From Chamaelirium japonicum (lineage: Eukaryota; Streptophyta; Magnoliopsida; Liliales; Melanthiaceae), in assembly GCA_947650365.1 (NCBI GenBank), contig OX393551.1:6783501-6847500 (forward strand): 64,000 nt of DNA. Direction: 5' to 3'. This document shows, piece after piece, positions 62,801-64,000 of this stretch. The notes beneath the pieces were generated by a model. The model worked only from the letters and a program-made list of their open reading frames with translations, was not told the origin of the DNA and did not search any database. Every line of letters begins with the position of its first letter. Within the stretch, counting starts at the first letter, position 1. Position numbers and translations under genes: made by a program.

Positions 62801-63808
62801 GGAGGAGAGATAGGCGCTGGATTATATGGATAGAAGTAGTGCAGAAGGCCCAAGGATGCTTGATTTAACAAATGATTTAGCTGTAAATAAACGATAACCT
62901 ATAAGAAGGATCTTGAGAGATGCTTCCAATTAGAAGGATTTGTAAGGGTAGGGGCTAAGTCGCATCTAGAATTTATAAGTAACTCATTACACTAAATGGT
63001 ATATCCTGTCTTTATCCCTTGACCCCCTTCCTTTTTCTTTTTTTTTGGCCCTTCAAATTGTCATCATCTCTAGCTAGAATTCTAAACATGGACAAGAATT
63101 ACCTAATTAGAAGGATTTGCAAGAGTAGGGGTTAAGTGCCATCCAGAGCTTATAACTCATGACACCAAATGGTATATCCTGTCTTTATCCCTTGACCCCC
63201 TTCCTTTTTTTTTTTTGGTCCCTCCAATTTGTTGTCATCTCGAGCTATAATTCTAAACATGGAGAAGAAGTACCTAAAGAGTTCAGTTAACACAGACTAG
63301 GACAAAATTTCCACCTAGGGAAAGAGTTCATCCCTCAACCCATCAGCATTCTGTCAAATCTCCACATGCAAATAATCTAAGCAGAGATAGGCAACAAAGA
63401 CCTAAAGGATTAATGGAAAATCAAACAATCAACACTAACAAACATGCGTCTTAAAGGAATTAAAGTTTATCAAGTAGGAAATATCATAGGAATCATTTCA
63501 TCAGCAACAAACAGGAAAAACGGCCAAAACAATTCTAGTTCAAAAATTGGGAATTCGAAATCATCACTTCAAGCATACACTAATTGAAAAGAATAACATC
63601 ATCGATGAACTAAAGGCGATTACGTAAGAAAGGCAGAAAGAGAGAGAGAGAGAGAGAGAACAAGGTACGTGGTTCGAGGAATCGGAGTCCGCCGCCCGGC
63701 ATCAAAGCCCCCGTTCTCCGATGACTTCTTCCTCCCTAACACGCTGCTTCCAGAGATGCTCCGCCTGGAAGAACCCCCTCTTCCACCACCTCCGCCTTGA
63801 CGGTCCAT
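50891..63808 (-). CDS. CBSCBSPB: CBS-CBS-PB1 domain protein, 14 exons, 544 aa
   Basis: Exons (minus strand, 5' to 3'): 63808-63669, 60916-60748, 60652-60520, 60431-60261, 60034-59956, 59826-59713, 59611-59545, 55430-55325, 55205-55147, 52068-51959, 51850-51717, 51602-51517, 51407-51318, 51067-50891. All introns are GT-AG and the phases agree; total 1635 nt including TAG. The protein starts MDRQGGGGGRGG, has four CBS repeats in residues about 55-350 (VDAVLLTDSNALLCGILTDK, FRHLPVVENGEVIALLDIAK, GKFLHLPVVDR...), an EAEKGKAIAA-type linker helix, a PB1 domain at about 395-500 (YEDEDHDKVVLASDNDL), and a C-terminal hydrophobic anchor AVTAGAALVAGLGVMAYLKR. Order, length and tail match the Arabidopsis CBSCBSPB family; CBS pairs usually bind adenosyl nucleotides, PB1 mediates protein pairing. 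A longer N terminus from ATG 63973 is open but lacks the family start. Introns 1, 7 and 9 are 2.8, 4.1 and 3.1 kb. Confidence 0.95.
52069..55146 (-). other. Intron 9 of the CBS-PB1 gene with LINE debris
   Basis: 3.1 kb. Positions 53385-53690 carry GTCCCATCTATTTGGGGTCG, TATGAATCCTTCTTCGCC and a TTCACCTATCCCTCC end, the RTE-type LINE 3' words also seen at 22777 and 24855. The rest is AT-rich with nothing recognised. Confidence 0.7.
53385..53690 (+). mobile_element. RTE-type LINE 3'-end fragment
   Basis: Longest of three copies in the window. Assigned by its GGGGTCGGC..TATGAATCC core; antisense to the host gene. Confidence 0.55.
55545..56250. repeat. Dispersed repeat related to 10.3 and 35.5 kb
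   Basis: ACCAAGTTCGGATTCGAC near the left is partly inverted as GTCGGAGACTCTGGTAACTTG near 56115; many AAAAGTCGG/AAATCGG words. AATCGGGACTTATT matches the 35.7-kb copy. Confidence 0.5.
57866..58004. mobile_element. hAT-like MITE fragment
   Basis: GGTTGGGTTAGGCTTGGGC and the end TTCAACCCGCCCAAGTTGCA + GTCCCACTAG resemble the element at 17078-17584; left end unclear. Confidence 0.5.
58018..58465. mobile_element. Foldback/MITE-like element
   Basis: GTTAACTGACGTCTATTTGG (58109) is inverted as CCAAATAGGCGTCAGTTAAC (58397), and ATATAACCCCTAGAAACTTC at the left pairs loosely with TTTATAGGGGTCATGGGTTA at the right. Confidence 0.65.
61440..61690 (-). pseudogene. copia integrase fragment in intron 1
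   Basis: Minus-strand frame reads FYKEIETQLGFSIHILHYDN then AMEFDKGLLQIYYNCHGM, matching the stretch before and around the second catalytic Asp of copia integrase. Heavily decayed. Confidence 0.7.
62040..62410 (+). pseudogene. RTE-type LINE reverse transcriptase 3' fragment, copy 1
   Basis: The + strand reads TRMLRWMFGESKRASVRKDR, then in another frame QWFGHFPTKN, the conserved RMLRWM...RWFGHV tail of plant RTE-clade reverse transcriptases. Frame-shifted. Confidence 0.75.
62690..62930 (+). pseudogene. RTE-type LINE fragment, copy 2
   Basis: Shares with copy 1 GAGAGGACTTCATGTACGGG and TTGAGTAAGGAGGAGAGATAGG; encodes YRLQWLGDFPTKS and RWIIWIEVVQKAQG, the end of the RTE open frame. Confidence 0.72.
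62933..63262. repeat. 165-bp tandem duplication in intron 1
   Basis: AGAAGGATTTGTAAGGGTAG (62933) recurs as AGAAGGATTTGCAAGAGTAG (63101); both units contain GGTATATCCTGTCTTTATCC, CTTGACCCCCTTCC and ATTCTAAACATGGA. Likely the 3' tail of the RTE fragment. Confidence 0.85.
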
Positions 63809-64000
63809 CTCCGATCGCAGCCGGCTGCTCACGCCGGGAACCGATCGGAAGCCTCGGTCCCGATCGCCGGCGAACAAAGCCCGAGCAAGCAGACTGGGTG
63901 ATACGAAATCCCTCACGCGTCCACCTCGCCTCTGCCTTTTTGACGGGAATCGATGCCCGAAAAAAAAAAACATTAGAATATTTTTCCATTTTAATAGAAA
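63809..64000 (-). other. 5' leader/promoter-proximal region of the CBS-PB1 gene
   Basis: GC-rich up to about 63955, then a 10-bp poly(A) run and AT-rich sequence to the window end. The open frame continues upstream of the called ATG to 63973 without a stop. Confidence 0.5.

Larger units (their letters stand above)
60917..63668 (-). other. Intron 1 of the CBS-PB1 gene with copia and LINE debris
   Basis: 2.75 kb holding a copia integrase scrap (61440-61690), two RTE coding scraps (62040-62410, 62690-62930), a tandem duplication (62933-63262) and a (GA)n run near the donor (63637-63659). Confidence 0.85.

Overview
The window is nuclear DNA of a flowering plant. Evidence: plant-specific host genes (a CBS-PB1 protein, a DUF3339 micro-protein, a membrane-associated-kinase-regulator-like protein), Ty1/copia elements primed by initiator tRNA-Met, a solo LTR typical of large plant LTR elements, RTE-type LINE debris, hAT and PIF/Harbinger MITEs, and very long (TA)n and (GA)n microsatellites. 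I cannot name the species.

Layout. 1-5192: a Ty1/copia element whose 5' LTR is cut by the window edge; its gag-pol frame is intact except for one nonsense codon and a damaged zinc knuckle. 5253-6318: microsatellites around a nested palindromic element. 6368-8466: a 2.1-kb solo LTR with a perfect 5-bp target duplication (TSD). 10.3-11.3 kb: a dispersed repeat and a DUF1985-like relic. 11672-13789: a complete non-autonomous LTR element on the minus strand. 13.8-20.1 kb: MITEs, two more microsatellite-bounded palindromes and a long hairpin. 20631-21146: a small two-membrane-segment protein gene. 21.5-30.2 kb: hAT MITEs with 8-bp TSDs, PIF/Harbinger relics and LTR debris. 31357-31566: DUF3339 gene. 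31.8-40.7 kb: MITEs, a copia integrase relic, a probable solo LTR and a 2.6-kb PIF-like element filled with a minisatellite. 41.6-43.0 kb: a 0.7-kb tandem duplication. 43371-44195: kinase-regulator-like gene. 45-48.5 kb: LTR/primer-site debris and more microsatellite-bounded palindromes. 50891-63808: a 14-exon CBS-CBS-PB1 gene on the minus strand, reconstructed here exon by exon (544 aa), with three large introns that carry transposon debris.

The four host genes are separate, show no operon-like relation and are islands in repeat DNA. The most unusual feature is a set of elements (5.8, 17.7, 18.3 and 48.0 kb) that combine nested inverted repeats with (TA)n, often (TA)n(GA)n, tracts as mirror-image ends. 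The three at 5.8, 17.7 and 18.3 kb share an internal motif; the 48-kb one has a different palindrome. They resemble the microsatellite-associated Micron elements described in rice but have a distinctive double-hairpin plan.
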